Source: an uncultured Oscillibacter sp. (GTDB lineage: Bacteria > Bacillota > Clostridia > Oscillospirales > Oscillospiraceae). Taken from it: a DNA stretch of 64,000 nucleotides. The DNA is taken from the NCBI GenBank assembly GCA_910577405.1, contig CAJTMG010000013.1:18592-82591 (forward strand), in the 5' to 3' direction. Shown piece by piece: positions 1 to 8,592 of the stretch. The notes under the pieces were generated by a model. That model saw nothing but the letters and a program-made list of their open reading frames with translations, did no database searches and was not told the origin of the DNA. The translations under genes were made by a program, and so were the position numbers. Position 1 is the stretch's first letter. The number at the start of each line of letters is the position of its first letter.

Positions 1-572
1 TAACCGGAGGAAGTCTTGGAAACCGTCGCGCCCAGATGGGTAATCTCGCCGGTGGGCAGAACGACCGTCATGGCCCGGACGTAATCCCGGGTAGCGCCAT
101 ACTTCACCGCCCGCATCCCTCCGGCGTTGGTGGACACGTTGCCGCCTACGCACGCGAATTTCTCGCCGGGATCGGGAGGATAGAGCATCCCGTGGGTCAG
201 GCAGTCCTCTGCAAGATCATTCAGCAGAACACCCGCCTCAATCTCCACCACGAAGTTCTCCAGGTCATAGGATTTGATCTTGTTCATCTTGGTCAAGTCA
301 ATCAGAACGCCGCCGCACAGAGGAACTGCTCCGCCTGCCAGTCCGGTGCCAGCGCCGCGGGGAGTCACGGGGATATTATTGTCATAGCAAATCTTCACCA
401 CGGCGGCCACTTCCTCCGTGGACCGGGGCTGCACCGCCAGGTCCGGCATATGCGTACCGTAAATAGGCATCTCGTCCTTGGCATAGTCCGGGTTGATGTC
501 CGCGCCCTCAAAGACGTTGTTGGATACCGCCTTGATCTGCGCGATGATTTCAGGAGTCAACTGATTGTACAT
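1..572 (-). CDS. glcD: FAD-linked oxidase, glycolate/D-lactate oxidase GlcD-like (partial, runs off left edge)
   Basis: The first ~190 residues of a flavin-dependent 2-hydroxyacid dehydrogenase of the GlcD/DLD family, which oxidises lactate or glycolate to the 2-keto acid. The FAD-binding PCMH-type fold is recognisable from the PRGAGTGLAGG loop (about residue 70) and the GGNVSTNAGG segment (about residue 145). The start at 572 is set by a GGAGG site about 10 nt upstream. The gene lies downstream of the lactate permease gene on the same strand, so import followed by oxidation is the likely job (inference). The C-terminal half is outside the window, so D- versus L-lactate or glycolate specificity cannot be judged. 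Confidence 0.88.
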   Translation of the reverse strand, partial: MYNQLTPEIIAQIKAVSNNVFEGADINPDYAKDEMPIYGTHMPDLAVQPRSTEEVAAVVKICYDNNIPVTPRGAGTGLAGGAVPLCGGVLIDLTKMNKIKSYDLENFVVEIEAGVLLNDLAEDCLTHGMLYPPDPGEKFACVGGNVSTNAGGMRAVKYGATRDYVRAMTVVLPTGEITHLGATVSKTSSG

Positions 573-859
573 AGCTTTGGTCCTCCAAACCAATCAGAAT
601 ATTGCGGGTCCCTTGGGAAGCCGCACATCACCTGTTTTTCCGTTCAAAAACAGATGTTGATTACAGGAACATTGCAGGGCCGCTCCGTACCCTTACCCCG
701 CCCGCCGTGAATGGTTCGGAAAACGACGGGCGGAGTGTACACGGGTCATTTTTGTGTCTGACAGGCCCTGATTTCTGTGCTTGCTTGACTGATAGGCATT
801 CCTCCTTGGAAACTGCGCTCTTTGCTTGGAATCGGTATGGATTTTCAGCTCGTTTTGGT
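573..859. other. intergenic spacer between lldP and glcD
   Basis: About 290 bases between two genes on the minus strand. Apart from the glcD ribosome site near 582-586, no convincing promoter, terminator or small gene was seen. Short open frames here lack ribosome sites. Confidence 0.4.
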
Positions 860-2398
860 TTATAGCCCCAACAGGGAACCCGCATAGCAGATCACCCCTG
901 CCAAAACGACATAGAGAAGGAAGTATTTGAACACGCCGCTGAGGATTTTGCTCTCGGAGCCTACCGCACCAATCGCGCCCGCACCAATGGCAATCCCCTG
1001 GGGACAAATCATCTTTCCAATACCCGCGCCCATGACGTTCGCCGCCGCCAGCCAAGTAGGACTGAGTCCAAGGGTCTGGGCCGTCTCGCTTTGCAGTCCG
1101 CCGAAGAGCACGCAGGTGGAGGTGCCGGAACCGGTGACAAAGGCCCCAAGAGCGCCAATCACAGGGGCAATCAGCGGATAGAACTGCCCGGCCACCGCAA
1201 CCAGGAATTTGGCGATATCAGAAATCATGCCGCTGTAACCCATAATTTTTGCCGCGGCCATAACAGAGCAGATGGTCAGGATGGTCTTCCAATACTGCTT
1301 AAGGGTCGCAATAAACACGCTGCCCATCACGCCGAAGGACGCGCCCTGAATCAGTCCGCCGATAATGGCCGCCAGGAAAATCATGACGCCCGGCGTGTTG
1401 ACCCAACTGAACGTCAGGGTAGAACCGCCCTCCCCGGCATAGACGCACACGCTGCTCTTGAAACCCGCAATCGCGTTATGTACCGGCGGGCAGAGGGTAG
1501 AGGTGAAAGTCAGCAGGATGAAAATCAGAATGAACGCGCTGCCTGCCTTCAGTCCCTCGCCGGCCGTTACCCTTGCGCCTGTGCCCGAGCCTGAAATGTT
1601 GTATTCCTCCACGCTTTTCGGCGGCGCGAATTTTACCACAAGAAGCATACAGGCCATGGAGCAGATGGAGCCGATGATATCCGGGAGCTCCGCGCCAAGG
1701 GTCTGGGCCGTGAAGAACCAGGGGAGCACAAAGGACAGTGAAGCCACCAGTGTCAGAGGAATCATGCCCTTCAAAGCCTTGAGTCCCTGACCGCAGATGA
1801 TCACCATCAGGAACGGCGAGAGGAACGTCAGGAGGCATTGAATCACCGCGACGTCTCCCGCCAGCGTCAGGAGTTCCGTACCGCTGACAGAGGCCAGGGT
1901 CACCGTAGGCACGCCGACAGAACCGAAAGCCGTAGGCGTGGAGTTGACCACCAGACACGCCAGAACCGAGCTGATGGGGTCCAAGCCGATGCCTGCCAGC
2001 ATGGACGCGGGAATAGCTACCGCCGTACCGAAACCCGCCATGCCTTCCATGAAGTTGCCGAAGCCCCAGCCGATAATCAGGGCAAGAACCCGTTTATCAT
2101 GGGAAACGCCGCCCAGCATCCGTTTGATCTGCTCCATCGCCCCGGTTTTCAGGGTCAGATTGTACGTGAACAGCGCCGCAATAATCACAAGGCAGATGGG
2201 CCACAGGGCATTCAGCGCGCCCTCCAGAGCCGCCGTTGCCACGGAAGGAATGCCGAGCTTCCAGTACCCCGCAGCCAGCGCCGCCGAAATCAGAAACGCG
2301 ATCACACAGGCTTTGTGCCCGGCCATTTTCAGTCCGCTCAGCGCTACAATCAGCCAGAGGATTGGCAGCATCGCCAGAAGGAACTTCAGAAACAACAT
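860..2398 (-). CDS. lldP: L-lactate permease (LldP/LctP family)
   Basis: A 512-residue integral membrane protein of the lactate permease family, which imports lactate or glycolate by proton symport. The whole protein is a series of hydrophobic helices (about 12-14), with the family-typical GFGNFMEGMAGFGTAVAIPA and GSGTSTCVLFGGLQ segments. The length matches the family. The start follows a GGTGGGGAG ribosome site. It has its own strong promoter (2525-2552) and palindromic operators upstream, and a FadR-type regulator gene lies just behind it. With glcD downstream it forms a lactate-utilisation locus. Substrate choice between L-lactate, D-lactate and glycolate is not resolved by sequence. Confidence 0.93.
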   Translation of the reverse strand: MLFLKFLLAMLPILWLIVALSGLKMAGHKACVIAFLISAALAAGYWKLGIPSVATAALEGALNALWPICLVIIAALFTYNLTLKTGAMEQIKRMLGGVSHDKRVLALIIGWGFGNFMEGMAGFGTAVAIPASMLAGIGLDPISSVLACLVVNSTPTAFGSVGVPTVTLASVSGTELLTLAGDVAVIQCLLTFLSPFLMVIICGQGLKALKGMIPLTLVASLSFVLPWFFTAQTLGAELPDIIGSICSMACMLLVVKFAPPKSVEEYNISGSGTGARVTAGEGLKAGSAFILIFILLTFTSTLCPPVHNAIAGFKSSVCVYAGEGGSTLTFSWVNTPGVMIFLAAIIGGLIQGASFGVMGSVFIATLKQYWKTILTICSVMAAAKIMGYSGMISDIAKFLVAVAGQFYPLIAPVIGALGAFVTGSGTSTCVLFGGLQSETAQTLGLSPTWLAAANVMGAGIGKMICPQGIAIGAGAIGAVGSESKILSGVFKYFLLYVVLAGVICYAGSLLGL

Positions 2399-2419
2399 AT
2401 TCTCCCCACCTTTCCAGAA

Positions 2420-2435
2420 TTGGGTCTCCCACTTT
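2420..2435 (-). promoter_or_regulatory. candidate GntR/FadR operator, copy 1 (TTGGGTnnCCCACTTT)
   Basis: TTGGGTCTCCCACTTT contains the palindrome TGGG-N4-CCCA and matches a second copy at 2501-2516 in all but two central bases. It lies about 20 bases upstream of the lldP start codon, within the predicted leader. It is probably bound by the adjacent FadR-type regulator (inference). Confidence 0.55.
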
Positions 2436-2500
2436 CACGCCCTCAACGCCTTTTTATGCCTTCCAGGTCAAAAAAACGCAAAAGCAATCATTTTCTCCTA

Positions 2501-2516
2501 TTGGGTAACCCACTTT
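2501..2516 (-). promoter_or_regulatory. candidate GntR/FadR operator, copy 2, at the lldP transcription start
   Basis: TTGGGTAACCCACTTT is a near-perfect repeat of the 2420 site. It sits 8-24 bases downstream of the -10 hexamer, over the predicted +1, where a repressor would block initiation. A looser relative, TTGGGTGGTCCAA, lies at 2640-2652. Confidence 0.6.
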
Positions 2517-2524
2517 ATAAAATG

Positions 2525-2552
2525 ATTATAGCACTTTTCCAATAAAATGCAA
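2525..2552 (-). promoter_or_regulatory. lldP promoter, sigma-A type
   Basis: On the minus strand, TTGCAT (2547-2552), a 16-base spacer and a perfect TATAAT (2525-2530). This predicts a start near 2518 and a leader of about 120 bases for lldP, with operator copy 2 over +1. The rest of the 2399-2753 gap is AT-rich with no further gene. Confidence 0.7.
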
Positions 2553-2753
2553 TCACTTTTAGCAAAAACAGCAAATTGCAAATAAATTTTATCTCTTTCT
2601 TGTATAACTTTTACATATTTTCTATCTATAATATATAAATTGGGTGGTCCAAATAGGGCAGGTTGACCACACAGAGCAAAAGACAATTGTCCTCTGCTGG
2701 CAGGCATAAAAAAAGAGCCGGACGTAAATCCGACTCAAGGGGAGAAAGAAGAA

Positions 2754-3485
2754 TTACTGCGGGACATCCTGTTCCGGCTCCTTCTGCGTGATTTTCTTCA
2801 ATTGGTCTTCCACAATCCGAAAGTGCTTGTCAAAGCCCTTCATTGCCGCTTCCAGGTCCTTTTCTACCAATCCGTTATAAATAGCCCAGTGCGCCCGCCG
2901 CAGCAATTCCGCCCGCATCCGGTTCATCAAAATCCTGCCGCGGAAATTCTCAATGAACTGATCCATCAGGTCGTACAGCATGGAACTGAACAGAATCAGC
3001 GTCCGGTTGTGTGAGGCGTCCATGAGCTTATGATGAAATTCAATATCCAGCTTTGCGCTCTCTTTCACGCTCATTGGCTGGTCCATTTTCAGCAGAATCT
3101 GATGCATCTCCTCCAGTTCCTCCGGCGTTGCCGCGCTGGTAGCCAAACGCAGCGCCGTGTACTCGTATCCGGTCCGCAGGTCGAAAATCTCCATGAAATC
3201 CACCTGCATCAGGGCCATGACCATGTTCACTGATTTCAGCATATATTCCACCGGGTCACATCGAACGTAGTTCCCGCTGCCCTGGAGACACTCAATCAGT
3301 CCGGTGATCTCCAGCATATGCATGACCTCGCGGATGGAGTTCCGGCTGACCCCCAGCTTTTCCGCAATTTCCCGTTCTGTTTCGAGTTTGTCATTCAATT
3401 TTAGTTTTCCTGTAAGTATCTGATCCGAAAAGTAGTCAAATACATATTCATATGTCTTCTTTCCGTTGAGTTTTCCATTTTCCAT
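2754..3485 (-). CDS. FadR-subfamily GntR transcriptional regulator, probable lactate regulator
   Basis: A 243-residue regulator with an N-terminal winged helix (EIAEKLGVSRNSIREVMHML, about residues 42-61) and a helical C-terminal FCD ligand domain with the expected Asp/His metal-site pattern. FCD regulators sense carboxylic acids; LldR and GlcC are of this type. It lies directly upstream of lldP on the same strand and two near-identical palindromes flank the lldP promoter, so it is probably the lactate-responsive repressor of lldP (inference). Its own promoter is at 3533-3561. Confidence 0.85.
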   Translation of the reverse strand: MENGKLNGKKTYEYVFDYFSDQILTGKLKLNDKLETEREIAEKLGVSRNSIREVMHMLEITGLIECLQGSGNYVRCDPVEYMLKSVNMVMALMQVDFMEIFDLRTGYEYTALRLATSAATPEELEEMHQILLKMDQPMSVKESAKLDIEFHHKLMDASHNRTLILFSSMLYDLMDQFIENFRGRILMNRMRAELLRRAHWAIYNGLVEKDLEAAMKGFDKHFRIVEDQLKKITQKEPEQDVPQ

Positions 3486-3532
3486 TTGTTTCCGTCTTTC
3501 CAGACTTTTCAGCCTTCCAATTTATGTTACTT

Positions 3533-3561
3533 ATTTTAATACAAAAACGCTGGATTTGCAA
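3533..3561 (-). promoter_or_regulatory. promoter of the FadR-type regulator gene
   Basis: On the minus strand, TTGCAA (3556-3561), a 17-base spacer and TAAAAT (3533-3538), about 50 bases ahead of the start codon. Confidence 0.6.
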
Positions 3562-3732
3562 GGAAAAGAAAAACCGGCTTTTCCAGTCGGTCTCTTTCAG
3601 CCGGGACGCGCGGGGGCAGGATTTAGAGCGAAAGTGACAAAAGGTACCAGTATAGGAAAAAAGGGAGAGGGAGATACTTTCATAGAAGCGGCGGGCTGGA
3701 CCTGCTGCAAGGGAACAAGGGGGGCGGTTTCG

Positions 3733-4503
3733 ATGCAGGGAAAGGTCGAGATAGCGGGAGTGAACACCGCCAGGCTGAAGGTCCTGAAGAACGAGGAAAC
3801 AATGGCGCTGCTGCGGAGGACAAAGGAAGGCGACCAGGAAGCCCGGCGGCAGTTGATCGAAGGGAATCTGCGTCTGGTGCTGTCGGTGATTCAGCGTTTT
3901 TCCAACCGAGGCGAGAATGTGGACGACCTCTTTCAGGTAGGCTGCGTAGGCCTGATAAAAGCCATTGACCATTTCGATATCAATCAGCCAGTAAAATTTT
4001 CCACTTACGGCGTGCCCATGATTGTGGGCGAAGTCCGGCGGTATCTCCGGGACAACAGCGCGATACGGGTTTCCCGCAGCATGAGAGACACGGCCTACAA
4101 GGTACTGCAAGTACGTGAACGGCTGATGGCGGAGACCCAGCGTGAGCCGACGGTAGAGCAGATCGCCAAAGAGCTGGACATTCCCCGGGAGGACGTGGTT
4201 TTCGCTATGGACGCCATTGTGGACCCGGTATCCCTCTACGAGCCAGTGTATTCCGACGGAGGCGATGCAATCTGTGTGATGGATCAGGTAAGCGACAACC
4301 AGAACACCGACGAAAGTTGGACGGACCGCATTGCGCTCAAGGACGCCATCAAACGATTGGACGAGCGGGAACGACGGATTCTGTCACTCCGCTTTTATGA
4401 GGGAAAGACGCAGATGGAGGTTTCCGCAGAAGTAGGCATCTCTCAGGCGCAGGTTTCCAGGCTGGAAAAGGGAGCCATCAACACCATCAAAAAGAATATC
4501 TGA
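3733..4503 (+). CDS. sigG: RNA polymerase sporulation sigma factor SigG
   Basis: A 256-residue sigma-70 family protein. The N-terminus (KVEIAGVNTARLKVL) is characteristic of sigma-G, followed by region 2 (DDLFQVGCVGLIKAIDHFD, KFSTYGVPMIVGEVRR), region 3 and a region 4 helix-turn-helix (TQMEVSAEVGISQAQVSRLE). Sigma-G directs late transcription in the forespore, including germination genes; a candidate sigma-G promoter precedes the spoVAF-like gene at 44762. The start at 3733 is chosen over longer in-frame starts because it follows AAGGGGGG and gives the family's usual length. No spoIIGA or sigE lies beside it. Confidence 0.95.
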   Translation: MQGKVEIAGVNTARLKVLKNEETMALLRRTKEGDQEARRQLIEGNLRLVLSVIQRFSNRGENVDDLFQVGCVGLIKAIDHFDINQPVKFSTYGVPMIVGEVRRYLRDNSAIRVSRSMRDTAYKVLQVRERLMAETQREPTVEQIAKELDIPREDVVFAMDAIVDPVSLYEPVYSDGGDAICVMDQVSDNQNTDESWTDRIALKDAIKRLDERERRILSLRFYEGKTQMEVSAEVGISQAQVSRLEKGAINTIKKNI

Positions 4504-4544
4504 CTGCCTGAAAACGCCGTATTTCTCAAGCCGTCAAAGGATTG

Positions 4545-4582
4545 AAAGCGGGCGTGTCAAAGGAGGATACGCCCGCTTTTTC
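4545..4582 (+). terminator. intrinsic terminator downstream of sigG
   Basis: AAAGCGGGCGT pairs with ACGCCCGCTTT around a short loop, followed by a T-run. The rest of the 4504-4810 gap shows no gene. Confidence 0.8.
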
Positions 4583-4810
4583 CGGCATATGAACAGCATT
4601 CCAAAACCCTGTTTCACGCGTTGTATATTTTGCGAATTCCCGTAAAGAAGGGCATATAGAAAGCCGCAGAAGACAGCAGGTCCACTTTCGGGACAGCATA
4701 CATTCTGCGGCGTAAAAATCAATCAAACTATGAAAAACTGATGTAAAAATCAAACAGAGGCGCAGACTGGTTTCCGGACAGTTGGGAGAATGCGGAACGA
4801 AAGAAATGGT

Positions 4811-5008
4811 TCAGACATCCAGGCCCAGCTTCGCGGCGACTTCCTTCGGAGAGAGTCCGGCTTCCTTCGCTTTGGTAAGCACAGACTTCATGGTAACCGG
4901 ATGCAAAAGATTCTCCCTTTGAGCTTCCAGAATTGAGATTTCCTCTTTTTTCTTAGCAATTTTTGCTTCAATAGCGACGATACGCTCTTCCCTTTTCCTT
5001 AGCGCCAT
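4811..5008 (-). CDS. small coiled-coil protein of unknown function
   Basis: 65 residues, highly charged. Residues 3-36 are rich in K/E with a heptad-like coiled-coil pattern (KREERIVAIEAKIAKKKEEI). The C-terminus (GLSPKEVAAKLGL) resembles a small helix-turn-helix. The start at 5008 follows GGAGG with 9-base spacing and is preferred to an in-frame ATG 18 bases upstream. It stands alone between two spacers. The family is not recognised; a small DNA-binding or adaptor protein is possible but not shown. Confidence 0.6.
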   Translation of the reverse strand: MALRKREERIVAIEAKIAKKKEEISILEAQRENLLHPVTMKSVLTKAKEAGLSPKEVAAKLGLDV

Positions 5009-5283
5009 AGAAATCAACCTCCACAATCATAAATTCCTTCATAAACAAGCAAAGCTGCATTCCCCATAACTGTTTGCCATCTGAGGGCGAAATATCAGAG
5101 GCTTGTCTGCGCAGTAAATCAAGCACTGTATTCCTTTTGAAACTATCCAGTTTACTTATTTATAAAATACGTTTTCATATTAAGTAAAAATGCAACACCT
5201 GTCAAGAAAGGACCTACAACTTTGTTTTGCTGATGCGCACATAGAACAGGTAAGAACCGGGCATTGGAGGGAGCAAAAATGGT

Positions 5284-5958
5284 TCAATTCCGCTTTCCGC
5301 AGTAGCGCCGGAGACCGCAGTTATACAAAGCGGCCATACGCGGTTCCAGGACGGGTTCTTCCTGCTCTCCGTCCTCGTCCTGGAAGTACCAATTTTCGCC
5401 GTCGGTAGAGAGAACGGGCTCCAAATCCCGAAGGGACCAGCTATTCAGAAGGATACTCCCCCGGCTCCACACCCGCAGTACCTGAGGAACATCCACATCA
5501 GCGGGAGAATTGACGATAGCCAGCCGGAGTTCTTCCAGGTACACGCCGCCGAAGAGCTCCTCCAGGTCGACGCCCGCAAAACCGCTGTCATAGAAGGCTT
5601 CCAGTGCAGATTCCAAGTCGCTGTTATTCCACACGGGCGCAATCAGGTTTGCCTCCGCCAGACGCACCCGGCGCTTCTTCATAGGCCGTAGATGGGAGAT
5701 GGGCAGCAGATCATCCAGCTCGAAGGGCGCGGTTTTGGTTTTCGGCAGGAAGATCCGGGAAGCGCTGTCGGCAGTCAGGCTAAGGATCAGGGAATGAATG
5801 ACCCAATCCAGGAACAGATCAAAATTCCGGCCTGAGGTTTTGCATCGCTGGGCGCCGTGGTTGAGGAATTTGGACATGGACTCGTAATCTGTAAGAGCCA
5901 TAGGCGGGAGGGGACCCTCATAGAGCGCCTTCATGGACTGTCCGGGAAGTTTCAGCAT
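5284..5958 (-). CDS. hypothetical protein, 224 residues
   Basis: Not recognised. The start follows AAGGAGG with about 10-base spacing. The protein is soluble and mostly acidic, with a basic patch in the middle (RPMKKRRVRLAE) and an acidic stretch near the C-terminus (FQDEDGEQEEPVLEP). No signal peptide or membrane segment is seen. It lies downstream of yceG on the same strand but has its own promoter (5995-6023), so co-function is uncertain. Confidence 0.7.
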   Translation of the reverse strand: MLKLPGQSMKALYEGPLPPMALTDYESMSKFLNHGAQRCKTSGRNFDLFLDWVIHSLILSLTADSASRIFLPKTKTAPFELDDLLPISHLRPMKKRRVRLAEANLIAPVWNNSDLESALEAFYDSGFAGVDLEELFGGVYLEELRLAIVNSPADVDVPQVLRVWSRGSILLNSWSLRDLEPVLSTDGENWYFQDEDGEQEEPVLEPRMAALYNCGLRRYCGKRN

Positions 5959-5994
5959 GATAAAACAGCCTCCTTGTATTGACGAAACAAGTGT

Positions 5995-6023
5995 ATTCTA
6001 TCACGAACCTGTCGAAAAAACAA
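5995..6023 (-). promoter_or_regulatory. promoter of the 224-residue hypothetical gene
   Basis: On the minus strand, TTGTTT (6018-6023), a 17-base spacer and TAGAAT (5995-6000), about 40 bases before the start codon. Confidence 0.5.
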
Positions 6024-6109
6024 CCCGGAAATTGAGAGAAAAGAGGACTCCGCCGAAGAAAGAATCCGCAGGGAACCCTGTGATTTCCGCGGCATTTTCA
6101 GCGCTGCGT

Positions 6110-8392
6110 TCAGTCGCCGAACAGCAGCCGGTTCAGGAAGCCCTTGCCGCCCGGACGCCGCCCCCGCAAATCCGGCACACGCAGATCATAGGCAAAGGCG
6201 CCGATATTCAGGGTATCGAAACTGTCCAGCCGGATATGCGTTTCCAGATTCCGATAACCGGTAGGGGTAAAGACAGCGATATCAAAGCCAACCAGGTTCA
6301 GGAAGGCCAGCAAAATGCACTCTTCCAGGCTGAACAGGGTCTCGGAGACATCCACTACCAGCAGTTTGGGCACAGTCCGGGTAAAATCGAAGCCCTGCAC
6401 CAGCCGCAGCAAATCCCTGTCCAAATCCAGCAGCACCGACAGAATTGACGCAGGCAGATCCGGCCCGCCGTCGGTAATCAGGTCGTAATCGATCAGGGCC
6501 TGCATTTTCTCCATCATATAGTCTTGGGTATCCTGGGGCAGGTAGCCGTAGCGGTAGAAAGGCGCGCGGGCCAAGGCGTTGGGGTCCAAGCGGCCGTTAT
6601 GAAGACAGCTCTTCACAGCGTCCTTTCCCACGCCCACGTCCTGCAAAAACGGCAGCGCGGTCACCACCCAGGTCTGTGGGGTAATCATGGTCCGGACCCG
6701 ATCCCAGTAAAGGTTCAGGTCCCCGTCCACGCCGCAAATCTTGGAGAACAGGTTGGGCACATAGACCACGCCCTCCTCAGTGCGGAAGGATGGCCGGACC
6801 TGCGCTTCCTCCGGCCAGAGCTGGCCCACCTCATCCCAGGTAGTCCGCAGGGTAACAGGCTGCGAGCGTGCAAACTGCCGGTTCCGGAACATACCGGTGT
6901 CATTGTAAAGGAGGTTGTCCAGCTCCCGTTCCGCGTCATAGGCAGTAGTCCGGGCGCGGATTTTTTCCTCTCTCTGCGGGAAGGGTTCCAGGGGCAGTTC
7001 ATTCTCGAAGACGGCTTCCATCCAGATACGGGGCAGGGCGGAATTCTGGAACGCGTCCGTTTTTTCCGGCGAGACATACAGCACATCGGCCCCCATCTGG
7101 GCCAGGCACCAGAGCAGGGAGATTTCCGGCGCGGCAATGGGTCCATAATAGAGGAACACCGGCGGCGCTGTCCCTTCCTTCTGAAAGAGCTTTTCCGCGT
7201 AACGCCGAAGCCAGCAGGCCAAGCGGACGGCATGATTATAGAACCGGCTCCCATTGGATTCTCCGGAGGACTCCAAGGCCAGGGTCAAAGCCCTCTGCGC
7301 CAGTCTTGTCCAAGGCTTCCCGGCAGGCAGGCGTTCCGCGAGGCCCCGGATGGTTTCCGTCTGAGACAACCCGGAGGGCAGTCGGAAGGCCTCCGTTTCC
7401 GAGGGCGCAGGAGGCCGCGGCTTTTCCGTCTGAAGAATCCAGCTTCTTCCACCGGCATCCAAGGCGCGGCGGAGGTGGAAAAGCCGGTTTCGGTAAACGC
7501 CCCGTTCGTCGGCCCCCAGCAGCAGCGCGAACACCGACGCCCGTCCCTCTCCCCGCTGGTCGTACGGCAGCAGCAGGGCGTCCCAGACAGGCCGGTCCTC
7601 AATCCAGCGGTTCAGGCACAGGTCTTTCCCCGCGTTCTCCCAGGGCGGCGGAGCGGGACGCGGCACAGGAGCAGGTTCCGGCGTCTGTTTCTGCACCTTT
7701 GGCGCGGCGGTTCTCTGGGGACCGGAGCGGGGCCATTCCGGAGGCACGACTACAAAAGGCGGGTCCGGAACGGTCCGAAGTTCGCCCGCAATCATCTGGG
7801 AGAACTTCCCCTCCGGGTCGGCCTTATCGTAACTGGCGGCGGAGAGGAAATGGACATAGCACACATCGCAGCCCGCCTGACAGAGCAGCCGCAGAAAGAA
7901 TGTCTCATGCCGGGAGATATCGCCCAGAAAGAGGATCTTCGGCGGGGTCCGGCTTCCCAAACGTGCACAGACGCTTCCCAAAGGCCCCCGCAGCCAACAC
8001 ATAAATTTGGTGTAGACGTTTTTCAGGATATAGTCGTTGGCCCCCTGGGTCTGCAATTTCCGGAGGACCTCCAGCAAAGCGGCGGCGAGGAAAGGGCGTC
8101 GCGGAGCACGGACCTGGCCCAGACAAAGGGTAATCTGCCGTTCAAATAACCCAGCGTCCAGCTCGAACTGCTCCCCCACCTGATTCCGGAACCGGCAGAT
8201 TTCTCCCCGTGTCGGATTCTCCAGACCCAGCAGGCAGGCCCCGGACTCTTCCGCCGCCAGCCGCCAGCGCTCCAGAAGGGCCAGGATCTGTCCCCCGGCG
8301 TCCCGGCCAATGACGCGGAAAAAGAGGGTCTGCGGCGGCGTTCTGCGCTCCATGGGCTGAAAACAGGACTCCAGACGGCCTATATCATTCAT
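6110..8392 (-). CDS. yceG: YceG-family protein of the tellurite-resistance-associated (ter) module
   Basis: A 760-residue protein resembling the YceG family, named as a putative component of the biosynthetic module that accompanies TerD/TelA stress genes (family knowledge; biochemical role unknown). It looks internally duplicated: PPKILFLGDISRHETFFLRL near residue 155 is echoed by PPVFLYYGPIAAPEISLLW near residue 430, each followed by a CDV/ADV-CYV/LYV strand. A Pro-rich linker separates the two. The start at 8392 follows AGGAGG and is chosen over a longer frame reaching 8530 across the csoR promoter. telA, its usual partner, is 17 kb away in this window and no terD, terC or yceC gene is present. 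Confidence 0.75.
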   Translation of the reverse strand: MNDIGRLESCFQPMERRTPPQTLFFRVIGRDAGGQILALLERWRLAAEESGACLLGLENPTRGEICRFRNQVGEQFELDAGLFERQITLCLGQVRAPRRPFLAAALLEVLRKLQTQGANDYILKNVYTKFMCWLRGPLGSVCARLGSRTPPKILFLGDISRHETFFLRLLCQAGCDVCYVHFLSAASYDKADPEGKFSQMIAGELRTVPDPPFVVVPPEWPRSGPQRTAAPKVQKQTPEPAPVPRPAPPPWENAGKDLCLNRWIEDRPVWDALLLPYDQRGEGRASVFALLLGADERGVYRNRLFHLRRALDAGGRSWILQTEKPRPPAPSETEAFRLPSGLSQTETIRGLAERLPAGKPWTRLAQRALTLALESSGESNGSRFYNHAVRLACWLRRYAEKLFQKEGTAPPVFLYYGPIAAPEISLLWCLAQMGADVLYVSPEKTDAFQNSALPRIWMEAVFENELPLEPFPQREEKIRARTTAYDAERELDNLLYNDTGMFRNRQFARSQPVTLRTTWDEVGQLWPEEAQVRPSFRTEEGVVYVPNLFSKICGVDGDLNLYWDRVRTMITPQTWVVTALPFLQDVGVGKDAVKSCLHNGRLDPNALARAPFYRYGYLPQDTQDYMMEKMQALIDYDLITDGGPDLPASILSVLLDLDRDLLRLVQGFDFTRTVPKLLVVDVSETLFSLEECILLAFLNLVGFDIAVFTPTGYRNLETHIRLDSFDTLNIGAFAYDLRVPDLRGRRPGGKGFLNRLLFGD

Positions 8393-8523
8393 TGTAACTG
8401 CCTCCTCTGCCGGATTTTCTATCCTGTCTATGTTACTACAATTTCCGCTTAAAATCAATCCCGCATCCCGAATGATTACAGATGCCGCTTTCTGGAAAAA
8501 CTGCCGTTGTATGATAAAAACGC

Positions 8524-8552
8524 TTGACAAATACCCGTGGGGGGTATATACT
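8524..8552 (+). promoter_or_regulatory. csoR-copA promoter with CsoR operator in the spacer
   Basis: TTGACA (8524-8529), a 17-base spacer and TATACT (8547-8552). The spacer carries the GC palindrome ATACCCGTGGGGGGTATA (8531-8548), which matches CsoR-type operators (TACCCC..GGGGTA), so a bound repressor would mask the promoter. Confidence 0.8.
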
Positions 8553-8556
8553 CAAG

Positions 8557-8575
8557 ATACCCCAGGGGGGTATAT
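8557..8575 (+). promoter_or_regulatory. second CsoR operator
   Basis: ATACCCCAGGGGGGTATAT is a second copy of the CsoR-type palindrome, over the predicted +1 and about 26 bases downstream of the first. It ends 18 bases before the csoR start. Confidence 0.75.
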
Positions 8576-8592
8576 GGGAAGGAGGCGGCATA

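Noticed and set aside
3466..3732. Longer N-terminus for SigG
   Set aside because: The upstream in-frame part has no ribosome site and the start at 3733 gives the family length.
6524..8149. A 541-codon open frame opposite yceG
   Set aside because: Antisense shadow with no start signal and no domain.
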